In this document: positions 23,862-32,054 of the stretch, one piece after another | Position numbering within the stretch: position 1 is the first letter of the stretch | Layout of the letters: each line of letters begins with the position of its first letter | Source of the DNA: CAZFHP01 sp964519365 | GTDB lineage: Bacteria; Babelota; Babeliae; Babelales; RVW-14 | DNA: 58,998 nt | Direction of reading: 5' to 3' | Assembly (NCBI GenBank): GCA_964519365.1 | Contig: CAZFHP010000002.1 | Coordinates: 1 to 58,998 of the forward strand | The notes under the pieces: generated by a model | What the model was told of the DNA's origin: nothing | Seen by the model: only the letters and a program-made list of their open reading frames with translations | The model's database searches: none | Made by a program: the position numbers and the translations under genes

Positions 23862-24750
23862 GTTGGTTTTCCCGTGTGTTAACGAGATCTAAGATAAGAT
23901 CAGCTATTTTTTGTTCTAAATCTCGATTAAAGATCATGTGTCCCATCTTTGGGATAATTTCTAAATGAGAGTTTGGTATCGCTTTATGTGTTGCTTGCGC
24001 ATGTGATGGAAGCATAAGATAGTCTTCTTGCCCGTGAATAATAAGTGTTGGGTCTGTGATTTTCTGTAAATCTTGTTTTGTTAGTTTTACGTGCGCCTGA
24101 GCGCGCACATGATTATGTGGGACTTCAAATGCTTTAATTTGTTTGTCTTTTGTTAAGAACATGTGATTTGATCGCATGTAAAGATCTTCGATATATGCTT
24201 GTGCTATATTTTTATCAAACTCAGCTGTGCCGTTTAGATATTCATATGATCGTAAAAAGCCATAAAGACTCTCTTTAAAATCTAATGTTGGTTTATTAGC
24301 AAGTAAAAGCTCCCATGTTTTTTCTAAACGAGTGTGTTCTTGTTCGGTTACTTTTATGTCTCCAGGATAAGGCGTCGAAATAAGAGTAATGCTTGAGCAT
24401 AGATCTTTATGCGTAAGGGCACAAAGTTCTGCGGTTGTTCCACCCATAGATATACCAATCAGATGAGCTTTTTCTACGTTATACGAGTTTATGATAGCAA
24501 GCGTATCGCTTACAAGATCGTTTATTATGTATGGGTTTTGTGTGTAATCTATTATTGACGATAACCCGGTATCTCTATGATCATAGCGAATAACGAAATA
24601 GTTTTTACTTGCAAGATATTCGCAGAATTTTTGATTCCAAAGGGTTGCAGGGGCCATGGCTCCTGCTATTAACACAATGGCCGGGTTGTAGAGTTCCCCA
24701 AACGATTCTACCCATAATCGAATTGAGCCATGTTGAATTGTTTTTTCCAT
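23854..24750 (-). CDS. alpha/beta hydrolase, cytosolic
   Basis: 298 residues. IVLIAGAMAPATLWNQKFCE, VIRYDHRDTGLSS, LIGISMGGTTAEL (nucleophile Ser in GISMGG), THLIIHGQEDYLMLP-type acid strand and PKMGHMIFNRDLEQKIADLI are conserved. It is a clear paralogue of the enzyme at 15112-15999, sharing the ILIAGxxxxxxxWxxxFC and GHxIFNRxLExKIA blocks. It overlaps the next gene, the exported GNAT, by eight bases. The substrate is unknown. Confidence 0.85.
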   Translation of the reverse strand: MEKTIQHGSIRLWVESFGELYNPAIVLIAGAMAPATLWNQKFCEYLASKNYFVIRYDHRDTGLSSIIDYTQNPYIINDLVSDTLAIINSYNVEKAHLIGISMGGTTAELCALTHKDLCSSITLISTPYPGDIKVTEQEHTRLEKTWELLLANKPTLDFKESLYGFLRSYEYLNGTAEFDKNIAQAYIEDLYMRSNHMFLTKDKQIKAFEVPHNHVRAQAHVKLTKQDLQKITDPTLIIHGQEDYLMLPSHAQATHKAIPNSHLEIIPKMGHMIFNRDLEQKIADLILDLVNTRENQHA

Positions 24751-24779
24751 AGAGTTTTTCTCCTCAGTGAAATATATTT

Positions 24780-26372
24780 TTATTTTATTTCGATCGTTTC
24801 TTTTATGCTTATGTTTTGCAAGAACGTAGCATCGTGAGATACGGCTATTATTGCACCTTTATAATTTCTCAGAGCACGCTCGATACTTGCAATACTTTCT
24901 AAGTCCATGTTGTTTGTTGGTTCGTCTAGTAAAATAAGTTGAGGCGGGGTATCGCCCATTAAAACACAGGCAAGTGCTGCGCGCATTTTTTCTCCGCCAC
25001 TTAGATTTTTAATACGTTTATGTGCATCGTCATGAGCAAACAAAAAAGATGCGAGTCGCACTCTGCAATCTGTTTCTTTTGTATTTTTGTTTAAATGTTT
25101 AAAGTTTTCAAGTATTGTTTGTTCTGGATCTAAGAGGCTTAACGTTTGATCGAGATAGGCGCACTGCTTTACGCCAACTTTGATTGTTCCCCTTGTTGGA
25201 ATAAGTTGCCCCATGATTAGTTTTAGCAACGTTGTTTTTCCTGAGCCGTTTTTGCCAGAGATAGCAATGCGCTTGGGGCCAGTTATTGTCATGTTAAAGC
25301 CAGATAATATTAGTTTATGTCTTGGATATGCAAACGATAAATTTTGAATTTCTAAGACTAACTTTGTATTATGAACACGTGTTGCTTCAAGTTCAAAATT
25401 AAAAATATCTTTTTGTTCAAGCTTTGATTTTGCCGTTACGAGTTTATCTCGTGCTGTTTCTAGTTGCTTATCTGTTTTTGATTCAAGTTTGCTTTTAGTT
25501 TTTTCAGCCCGGCTTTTTTTGTAATCAAGAAACATTTTGGGATGGCTTTTGTTGCGACGAGCTTTGTTCCCAATTTTTACTCGTTTGTCGTAACGTTCTT
25601 TGCTTACTTGAACTGTTTTTTTTGTTTTTTTTAGATGTTTTTGTGCGTTAATAAGATCTTGTTCCAGAGTTTCTTGCTCTATGGCTTTTTGTTTAACGTA
25701 ATCAGTATAATTACCACCGTACGTTTTGAGTCCCAGTTGTGAAAGCTCTATAATTTGATCCATTAATTTCAGTAATTCTCGATCATGACTTACAATTAAG
25801 ATTCCACCATTAAAGTTTTTTATAGCGTCATATAGGGCTAATCGTGATTCGCTGTCTAAGTTATTTGTTGGTTCATCGAGAATCAAGAAATCAGATTTGT
25901 TTATGAGCAATCGGGCAAAAAACACACGTGTTGTTTGCCCGCCACTTAACGTTTTGATTTGTCGTGATAAGTTTAATTCTTTCAGGTTGCATCGATGCAA
26001 AATTTCTTTAGCTTGTTCGACAATATCCCAGTCATCGCCAATAATATCAAAGTCTTCTTGACTTGCTTGCCCCGTGTTAACTTGTTTAAGAGCTGCTATT
26101 TTTTTGTTGATACCAAAAACTTGAGCAATTGTTTGATTTTGATTGACAACGAAATTCTGCGGCAAATATCCAATTTTGCACTGTGTGTGAACAACGCCTG
26201 TTTGTGGCGCCAACTCACCAATTATTAATCGTAATAAAGTCGTTTTGCCTGTGCCATTTGAACCAACAAGGCCTGTTTTTTTGTTGTCCAAACTCAGCGA
26301 TAAGTTTTTGAACAAACTTTTGTCATCAAAAGAATAAGATATATTTTCGCAAATAATGTTTCTTTTTAGCAT
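24780..26372 (-). CDS. ABC-F family ATPase
   Basis: 530 residues with two ABC domains and no membrane segments. First Walker A GSNGTGKTT (about 38-46) and signature LSGGQTTRVFFARLL; second Walker A SGKNGSGKT near 375 and signature LSGGEKMRAALACVL; both DEPTNN motifs are present. The central linker is a Lys-rich coiled coil, as in translation factors of the Uup/EttA group and ribosome-protection proteins. Whether it confers antibiotic protection cannot be told. It sits between the two GNAT-MNT-HEPN cassettes. Confidence 0.88.
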   Translation of the reverse strand: MLKRNIICENISYSFDDKSLFKNLSLSLDNKKTGLVGSNGTGKTTLLRLIIGELAPQTGVVHTQCKIGYLPQNFVVNQNQTIAQVFGINKKIAALKQVNTGQASQEDFDIIGDDWDIVEQAKEILHRCNLKELNLSRQIKTLSGGQTTRVFFARLLINKSDFLILDEPTNNLDSESRLALYDAIKNFNGGILIVSHDRELLKLMDQIIELSQLGLKTYGGNYTDYVKQKAIEQETLEQDLINAQKHLKKTKKTVQVSKERYDKRVKIGNKARRNKSHPKMFLDYKKSRAEKTKSKLESKTDKQLETARDKLVTAKSKLEQKDIFNFELEATRVHNTKLVLEIQNLSFAYPRHKLILSGFNMTITGPKRIAISGKNGSGKTTLLKLIMGQLIPTRGTIKVGVKQCAYLDQTLSLLDPEQTILENFKHLNKNTKETDCRVRLASFLFAHDDAHKRIKNLSGGEKMRAALACVLMGDTPPQLILLDEPTNNMDLESIASIERALRNYKGAIIAVSHDATFLQNISIKETIEIK

Positions 26373-26391
26373 TTCAAACCGCTAGCTATTT

Positions 26392-26802
26392 TTATTTGTC
26401 TTCAAAAATATTTGATTGATCTCTATCTGGTATAGATATCTTTTTAAGTACAAAGCGCATGATGCTCTTTGCTTGTTTAATTGCTAGTTCAGCGTCTACC
26501 TTGTCTGGGATGTCAAATTCTGTTGGGTACCTAAATCTTGTTGAGAATGGATTTAATGCATCTGCTTTGTCATACATTTTTTCAAAACCGGTATCAAATT
26601 TACTACACAGTTCAATAAGTTTGGTTAGGTCATGTGTTTTAATTATTGGGTGTTTTTTTAGTACAAGATAGCCCTTTAGGAATTTTTCTGCTGACTGTTG
26701 ACAGTGGTACGTGACGGGAGAAAAACGTTCGAGTTTTAGTAAATCTTTGGCTACGATTAGGTCTTCATGAGCAATACGCAACCATTCTTCATGCTCTTGC
26801 AT
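26392..26802 (-). CDS. HEPN-domain protein of MNT-HEPN pair (cassette copy 2)
   Basis: 136 residues. ERFSPVTYHCQQSAEKFLKG is the HEPN signature, with Arg26 and His33 placed as in the copy at 22253. HPIIKTHDLTKLIELC and RYPTEFDIPDKVDAELAIKQ are shared almost word for word with copy 1. The start overlaps the MNT gene end by 14 bases. As predicted toxin it would be neutralised by the MNT partner at 26789. Confidence 0.87.
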   Translation of the reverse strand: MQEHEEWLRIAHEDLIVAKDLLKLERFSPVTYHCQQSAEKFLKGYLVLKKHPIIKTHDLTKLIELCSKFDTGFEKMYDKADALNPFSTRFRYPTEFDIPDKVDAELAIKQAKSIMRFVLKKISIPDRDQSNIFEDK

Positions 26803-27109
26803 AGAGCACCTTTCCTTCTTCTTTTATTTTGTAAACAAGAGTTGTTATTTCTTTAGATCTACGGTCAAACTCTTCTTTTGTGTAAACAATGATGTCTTTC
26901 GATATATTCAAACCACGGAGTGCTTTATAGCCCGAAATGGGGCGCTTATAGGATTTTTCATCAGATTTATCAACAACGATTACTAAATCCAAATCACTAT
27001 CTTTGGTTGGGGTTCCCCAAGCATATGAACCGAAAATATAAATTGCGATGGGATCATATGTTTTGACAAGTCGATTTTTTACTTCATCAATGATTTTTTT
27101 GTTGATCAT
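26789..27109 (-). CDS. MNT nucleotidyltransferase of MNT-HEPN pair (cassette copy 2)
   Basis: 106 residues. FGSYAWGTPTKDSDLDLVIV carries the GSx10DxD motif. The sequence KKIIDEVKNRLVKTYDPIAI differs from copy 1 at few positions in the N-terminal half and more in the C-terminal half (RRSKEITTLVYKIKEEGKVL). It begins 35 bases after the exported GNAT gene, with the same short spacer (CCCTTTCGATTTTT) as in copy 1. Confidence 0.88.
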   Translation of the reverse strand: MINKKIIDEVKNRLVKTYDPIAIYIFGSYAWGTPTKDSDLDLVIVVDKSDEKSYKRPISGYKALRGLNISKDIIVYTKEEFDRRSKEITTLVYKIKEEGKVLYARA

Positions 27110-27144
27110 GATTTTGAATGCCCTTTCGATTTTTATTAGAGTTT

Positions 27145-28044
27145 TTATGATTCTAACATTCCTGCTACTTTTTCTAAAATATTTTGTTTGCCTGTGCAGT
27201 ACTCCAAAAAGATCCAGTGATCAGTATTAAACGTATAGTTGTGTTCTTCTATTGTTGGGTTAGGATCGCTAACAAAACCCCAGTTTAAGTAAGCTTGCTT
27301 TGCTGTCGTATTTGTTATGCGCGTGCATAGAACAATGCGTTTTATGTCCGGGAGTATTTTCAAAATCGATCCCATGAGCAATTTCCCCAAGCCCTTATTT
27401 TGTTCTTCAGGCAACATGGCAAAAACTGTGCATTTGATATCACCATAAGCATGTTCAGGGGTTATTAAAAAAGTAACAAACCCAAGAGTCTTGTTTGTTG
27501 TGTTGTCTTTGATCGATACAAAAATATGCGCAATGTTAGCAAGCTTTTCTTTCATAGCGTTGGGAAATTGTGATGGATCGAATACAAAAAAGTTTTTGAG
27601 AATTTCTTGTGTCTTTTTTTCGACTAACGTCCAGTTAACGTCTTTTATGTTGTTTTTAAACAGCTTTTCGAAGGGCTTAAAATATGCTTCTGTTCCGACA
27701 ACGTCAGGATATTTTTTCAAAAAATCAACTTCTATTTTTGTGTATGCCGGGCGTGCAACATCCCAGACGCTTTTTAGTGCTGCTGCATAGTCTGGAGACA
27801 GCATGTCTGTTTTGAGCCAGTCTAAAACAACAGGCCTGCCTGATTTATCTTTTGCTTGAAAAGAGCCTGTTTGTTTTAATTTTGTTAATTCGTTTACATG
27901 GCTAAGCCATGCTTGATTTTGTGTTTCGTTATTTGTTTTCATGGGAGTTCCTGCGTAAATGTTTATCAAAAAAATAGTGCTTGTGGTGAGCAATAACATC
28001 CATTTTTTGTTACGAATCAGTTGCTTTCGCTTGTTCTTCAGCAT
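27145..28044 (-). CDS. exported GNAT-family acetyltransferase (cassette copy 2)
   Basis: 299 residues from the ATG at 28044, chosen because TAGGAG lies five bases upstream; the frame extends to 28062. The signal segment is WMLLLTTSTIFLINIYAG, ending in the same NIYAGT as copy 1. SFQAKDKSGRPVVLDWLKTD, DFLKKYPDVVGTEAYFKPFE, IKCTVFAMLPEEQNKGLGKL (acetyl-CoA loop QNKGLG) and RIVLCTRITNTTAKQAY follow. It begins eight bases past the end of the ABC permease gene, so it may be the last gene of the exporter transcript. Confidence 0.8.
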   Translation of the reverse strand: MLKNKRKQLIRNKKWMLLLTTSTIFLINIYAGTPMKTNNETQNQAWLSHVNELTKLKQTGSFQAKDKSGRPVVLDWLKTDMLSPDYAAALKSVWDVARPAYTKIEVDFLKKYPDVVGTEAYFKPFEKLFKNNIKDVNWTLVEKKTQEILKNFFVFDPSQFPNAMKEKLANIAHIFVSIKDNTTNKTLGFVTFLITPEHAYGDIKCTVFAMLPEEQNKGLGKLLMGSILKILPDIKRIVLCTRITNTTAKQAYLNWGFVSDPNPTIEEHNYTFNTDHWIFLEYCTGKQNILEKVAGMLES

Positions 28045-28052
28045 AATTACTC

Positions 28053-28850
28053 CTAAACGCAATCAAGACGTTTTTTCAAGCGATATATTGAATGCCAGCT
28101 AAGCAGGACAATAAACACACAAAGCACAAGTATGCACACCCAAAAAGATAAGTAATCTTTTTGATCAAGCATAACGCCTCGTAGAAGTTCCATGGCATAG
28201 ACGTACGGGTTTAATAAATTTATGTATGCGAGCATAGGGTTAAACCCATACAAGACTTTCCAAGAAAACTGAAAGCATCCTAAGAACCACAGTGGATAGA
28301 TAACCCGCATGATAGTGTTTTCAGCTGTTTCAACGCTTTTTGCACAACTGATGAGCCATAGCGTAAACACACCAAAGAACATATTGAATACGAAAAAAGC
28401 GAAAACAAATTGCAGGATTGAAATATGTGAAAGATTTAATGTGTAAAATAGTACGAGCTTGCATGTTGGTATTGCTATGCTTGATATAATCGCGCAATTG
28501 ATCATGTAAAAACACATATACTTAACAAAGAGTAACCAATATGGAATTGGAAGGCTTAAATAGTATGAGATTTTTTGCTCCCCTTCTAAGTCTCCAAGAA
28601 AATTATAAAGTTGTGGAAATACCTCAAATCCTGATGCGCCAACAATTGTTCCTGCAGCTAAGAATGCTCCATATTCTAGTGATAGCCCAAATGCTGGTAA
28701 TAGATAAGCCGTAACTGCAACCATAGTACTTACCCAGATTATTGAATTGATAACTTTATCAAAAACTTTATTGTGAAGTGTTGCCAAGTCTGTTTTGAGT
28801 AATTGCCAAAAGATGTGTGTGTACGAAAAAAGTTTTATGTTTTGTAACAT
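28053..28850 (-). CDS. ABC-2 type transporter permease, copy 2
   Basis: 265 residues with about six hydrophobic segments. FGLSLEYGAFLAAGTIVGAS, ISYYLSLPIPYWLLFVKYMC and PLWFLGCFQFSWKVLYGFNP fit the ABC-2 permease family (DrrB/NodJ-like exporters). It is a tandem duplicate of the permease at 28917 with roughly two thirds identity by eye, most conserved at both ends (MLQNIKLFSY, IYRLKKRLDC). The two may form a heterodimer with the ATPase encoded upstream. Confidence 0.82.
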   Translation of the reverse strand: MLQNIKLFSYTHIFWQLLKTDLATLHNKVFDKVINSIIWVSTMVAVTAYLLPAFGLSLEYGAFLAAGTIVGASGFEVFPQLYNFLGDLEGEQKISYYLSLPIPYWLLFVKYMCFYMINCAIISSIAIPTCKLVLFYTLNLSHISILQFVFAFFVFNMFFGVFTLWLISCAKSVETAENTIMRVIYPLWFLGCFQFSWKVLYGFNPMLAYINLLNPYVYAMELLRGVMLDQKDYLSFWVCILVLCVFIVLLSWHSIYRLKKRLDCV

Positions 28851-28916
28851 GTTTAGATCTTTCTTTTTATGTTTTTCTAACTTTTTTAAAAAGTTTACGG
28901 TTTTATTAGTAGCATG

Positions 28917-29714
28917 CTAGATACAGTCGAGTCGTTTTTTTAATCGATATATCGCATGCCAGCTGAGCAAAACAATAAAAACGCTGAGCATCAAAATGCA
29001 AAGTCCAAAAGATAAAGAATCTTTGGGATCAAGCATAACTCCACGCAAAAGCTCCATAGCATAAACGTATGGGTTTAATAAATTTATGTATGCTAGTATT
29101 GGGCTAAACCCGTATAAAACTTTCCAGGAAAATTGAAAGCAACCTAGGAACCACAGTGGATAAATAATACGCATGAACGTATTACCCATCCCCCCGACAT
29201 TTTTCGTATAGCTAATAAACCATAGTGTTAGAACTCCAAATAGTGTGTTTATCATAAAAACGGCTATTATCAAACGTATTATTGATAATTGGGATAAGTC
29301 GAGCCGATTAAGTAGTACCAGCTTACATGTTGGTATGGCGACCGTTGAGATGAGCATGCAGTTTGTAATGTAAAAGCATATGTGCTTAACAAGTAATAGC
29401 CAGCTTGGTATTGGGAGCGTTAAGTAGTATGAAATGTTTCGCTCTCCATCCAAATCGCTGACAAACTGTACCATTTGTGGAAAGATTTCAAAGCCTGCAG
29501 AGCTGACAATTGAACCTGCGGCAAGAAATGCTCCATACGCTGGAGACAGTCCAAATGCTGGAAGCAAATACGCAGAAATAGCGACAACGGTACTAACCCA
29601 TATCATGGAATTGATAATTTTATCGTGGAGCTGATCGTACAATGTTGCTAGGTCAGTTTTAAGCAATTGCCAGAATATATGTCTGTACGAAAACAGTTTT
29701 ATATTTTGTAACAT
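28917..29714 (-). CDS. ABC-2 type transporter permease, copy 1
   Basis: 265 residues with six predicted membrane segments; WVSTVVAISAYLLPAFGLSP, ISYYLTLPIPSWLLLVKHIC and MRIIYPLWFLGCFQFSWKVL are shared with copy 2. ABC-2 permeases export drugs, polysaccharides or lipids. It lies 39 bases downstream of the ATPase gene and 66 bases upstream of copy 2, on one strand. Confidence 0.82.
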   Translation of the reverse strand: MLQNIKLFSYRHIFWQLLKTDLATLYDQLHDKIINSMIWVSTVVAISAYLLPAFGLSPAYGAFLAAGSIVSSAGFEIFPQMVQFVSDLDGERNISYYLTLPIPSWLLLVKHICFYITNCMLISTVAIPTCKLVLLNRLDLSQLSIIRLIIAVFMINTLFGVLTLWFISYTKNVGGMGNTFMRIIYPLWFLGCFQFSWKVLYGFSPILAYINLLNPYVYAMELLRGVMLDPKDSLSFGLCILMLSVFIVLLSWHAIYRLKKRLDCI

Positions 29715-29753
29715 CTGTTATCTTTCTTTTTTATAATTTTAAATTTTAAAAAA

Positions 29754-30551
29754 TTATTGTTCTGTTTCTTCGTGCATAAGCTGTATAAATACGTCTTCAA
29801 GCTTGCTCTTATCATAGGCTGTCTTAAGATTCTCAGGTGTATCGATTAAGCGAACTTTGCCCTTTTCGAGAATACAAATTCTGTCAGAAAGTATTTCGGC
29901 TTCGTCTAAATAGTGCGTTGTAAGCAGCACGCTGACGCCCTCGTTTTTGAGATTACGAATATTTTCCCAGAGCTCATGACGAATATGTGGATCAAGTCCA
30001 ACGGTTGGTTCATCAAGAATAATTAGTTTTGGGCTATGCATAAGCGAGCGTGCAATAATAACGCGTTGTTTGTATCCACCTGAAAGCGTAGACGGGTTTG
30101 CTTCGGCGTATTCTGTGAGCTTATACTTTTGCATGAGTTCTTGTGCCCGTTCTTGTGATTTTTGCTTGCTCAGCCCATAATAAATTCCAGCCCAAACAAG
30201 ATTTTCTTCAACTGTAAGGGCAGTATTAAGATTCGGCTTTTGCGGGCACAGGCCAATTATTTTACGAAACTCAGGAATATCGTCATAAATCGACTGTCCG
30301 TTCCACATGATCATGCCTGATGTTGCAGGATGAAGTGTAGCGATCAATGATGATAACGTTGTTTTGCCTGCACCGTTTGCGCCAAGCAGTCCCAGAATCT
30401 CGCCTTTAAAAATTTGAATCGAAACGCCTTTAAGGGCATCTATGATTCTTTTCCCATCTCGATACTGTTTTTTTACGTTTTTAATAGCGATAAGAATGTT
30501 ATTGGTTTGTTCTGCTGGTTCTAGTTTTTGATTTTTTTGTGTGTTTGTCAT
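29754..30551 (-). CDS. ABC transporter ATP-binding protein, drug-exporter type
   Basis: 265 residues from the ATG at 30551, which follows GAAGGG; the open frame begins at 30605 but that part lies in the GC-rich repeat. Walker A GANGAGKTT, Q-loop IIGLCPQKPNLN, signature LSGGYKQRVIIARSL, Walker B LIILDEPTVGLD and the H-loop TTHYLDEAE are all present, as in DrrA/NodI-type ATPases. It energises the two permeases encoded downstream. A leader peptide and hairpins upstream (30822-30860) may control it. Confidence 0.88.
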   Translation of the reverse strand: MTNTQKNQKLEPAEQTNNILIAIKNVKKQYRDGKRIIDALKGVSIQIFKGEILGLLGANGAGKTTLSSLIATLHPATSGMIMWNGQSIYDDIPEFRKIIGLCPQKPNLNTALTVEENLVWAGIYYGLSKQKSQERAQELMQKYKLTEYAEANPSTLSGGYKQRVIIARSLMHSPKLIILDEPTVGLDPHIRHELWENIRNLKNEGVSVLLTTHYLDEAEILSDRICILEKGKVRLIDTPENLKTAYDKSKLEDVFIQLMHEETEQ

Positions 30552-30593
30552 GAGTATCCCTTCTATGTTAGATGTTAAATGAAGCGTCCTGCT

Positions 30594-30685
30594 CTCCGAA
30601 GCCACCTGGGCGTAGGAGGGTGTGATCGAACATACGTATGGTTAGATATGGGCCTGTCCTCCGTAGTCACCTGGACGTAGGAGGA
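30594..30685 (+). repeat. two GC-rich palindromic repeat copies
   Basis: Copies at 30594-30619 (CTCCGAAGCCACCTGGGC and on) and 30657-30685 (TCCTCCGTAGTCACCTGGAC and on) share the pattern CCG-AG-CACCTGG-CGTAGGAGG. The second folds as TCCTCC/GGAGGA with an inner GTC/GAC stem. Their G+C is far above the surroundings. A third relative is at 38945-38990. Confidence 0.6.
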
Positions 30686-30821
30686 TTACGATGATAAATC
30701 GCGCGTACGCAAAAACTAAACAAAATAAAAAATAATAAGTGTATCGTTGGAGAAATCCTACAATTACACGGCGTGTGGAACACGGCTTGCAAATCTGTAG
30801 ATTTTGTTTAAGAAATTCGCG

Positions 30822-30860
30822 TTAAGAGGCGCGAACCATTAAAAAGACAGTCATTTTCAT
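30822..30860 (-). CDS. putative 12-residue leader peptide upstream of ABC exporter
   Basis: ATG at 30860 has AAGGAG (30870-30875) nine bases upstream, one of the best ribosome-binding sites in the window, yet the frame is only MKMTVFLMVRAS and stop. Hairpin-forming sequence follows on the minus strand: TTCGCG-CCTCTTAA-CGCGAA overlapping the stop, AAATCT-AC-AGATTT, and CGTGTTCCACACG. The first exporter gene starts about 270 bases downstream. This fits translation-dependent attenuation, but no data prove it. Confidence 0.4.
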   Translation of the reverse strand: MKMTVFLMVRAS

Positions 30861-30900
30861 AGCGGGTTACTCCTTCACAAAAAGTATTAAAGATTTTTTA

Positions 30901-30928
30901 ATTCTAACAAAATATTAAAATAAGTCAA
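30901..30928 (-). promoter_or_regulatory. promoter of leader/ABC exporter operon
   Basis: On the minus strand TTGACT (30923-30928) and TAGAAT (30901-30906) are separated by 16 bases and point toward the leader peptide at 30860 and the ABC genes. A TATAAT for the divergent gene is at 30977-30982. Confidence 0.5.
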
Positions 30929-31027
30929 ACTTTGGGTTTTAGTGTCATTTTGCAATATCTATCATTTCATATATTTTATAATTGTAAGGTGAGATTGAAA
31001 TATCAAACGAAAAAAGAGGTATTTTTT

Positions 31028-32047
31028 ATGAGTAACAAGAAGATCACCATATGTGATACAAATATACATCCTGGTGAAGTGGCAAATCTTGCTTTACCAT
31101 TACCAGAGCGATATTCATGTTCTCCCCTTTTTATGCCGATAAAAGTGATTCATGGTGAAAAAAAAGGCCCCTGTTTAATTATATTTTCAGGCTTAAAGGG
31201 AACAGAGCTTAATGGCCTTGAAATTGCCAATCGTATTATTAAATCTGTAACGCCATCAAAAATCTCAGGAACAGTTATTACGATTCCTGTTATGAATGTT
31301 TATGGGTTAACGCATTATCCCTTGATGCTTCCCAAAGGGCATGATTTAAGTAATTGTTTCCCGGGTGATGAAAAAGGAACATTTGGTGAGAGAACAGCAT
31401 ATTTAATAACGCATGAAATTCTTAAAAAAGCTGATTACTGTGTAGAATTACAAACGGGTGACTTGAATCACAATATTTTGCCTCAAGTGTATTGTAATTT
31501 TGAGAATAAACGCGCTAAAAATTTAGCGAAAGTGTTTTGTGCGCCTGTTGTAACAAATGTTTCTACTGAAAATAATAAATTACGACAAACAACAGAAGAA
31601 TTGCAAGTTCCTTTGCTTGTATACCAAGCCGGAGAAGCGATGCGTTTTGATGAAAACGCTATAACCCTCGGGGTTAATGGCGTTAAGAACGTTATGCGGG
31701 TAATTGATATTTTAGCAAAAGAACCAACAGAAGAGGTGGTTCCAATTTTTTCTCGAGATGAAGATTGGATTGTGTCGCACAAAGGTGGTATTTTACATAC
31801 GAGTGTTTCTTTGGGGCAAGCGATTGATAAAGGTGAAACTATTGGGACAATTAGCGATCCCTTTGGAGCAGATATTATTGAACCTCTTTCGTCACCACAA
31901 AAAGGTGTTGTTGTAGGTGTTAACACCGCGCCACTTGTTTATGAAGGATTGCCAATATTCAAAATAGCTTCATTCTTGGATTATGATAAAGCTGAGACTG
32001 TGATTGAAGAGTGGGATAAGAAACAACCTGATAGTTATATAGGTTAG
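31028..32047 (+). CDS. succinylglutamate desuccinylase/aspartoacylase-family protein lacking zinc ligands
   Basis: 339 residues from the ATG at 31028, preceded by AGAGGT. The fold-defining blocks IIFSGLKGTELNGLEIANRI, GTVITIPVMNVYGLTHYPL, HDLSNCFPGDEKGTFGER and YCVELQTGDLNHN line up with AstE/aspartoacylase-family carboxypeptidases. The zinc-binding HxxE is here K57-G-T-E60, and the later His of DLHTG is Gln142. The Arg of the usual DLNRCFPG is Asn. It is therefore probably not a zinc amidohydrolase any more. It sits seven bases upstream of an MFS carrier gene, suggesting a joint role in uptake or binding. Confidence 0.75.
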   Translation: MSNKKITICDTNIHPGEVANLALPLPERYSCSPLFMPIKVIHGEKKGPCLIIFSGLKGTELNGLEIANRIIKSVTPSKISGTVITIPVMNVYGLTHYPLMLPKGHDLSNCFPGDEKGTFGERTAYLITHEILKKADYCVELQTGDLNHNILPQVYCNFENKRAKNLAKVFCAPVVTNVSTENNKLRQTTEELQVPLLVYQAGEAMRFDENAITLGVNGVKNVMRVIDILAKEPTEEVVPIFSRDEDWIVSHKGGILHTSVSLGQAIDKGETIGTISDPFGADIIEPLSSPQKGVVVGVNTAPLVYEGLPIFKIASFLDYDKAETVIEEWDKKQPDSYIG

Positions 32048-32054
32048 CCCAATT

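Noticed and set aside
30770..30835. tRNA-Cys-like pattern (CTTGCAAATCTG) on the plus strand
   Set aside because: The anticodon stem pairs poorly, no T arm with TTCGAAT is present and the same bases are explained by the hairpins of the minus-strand leader.
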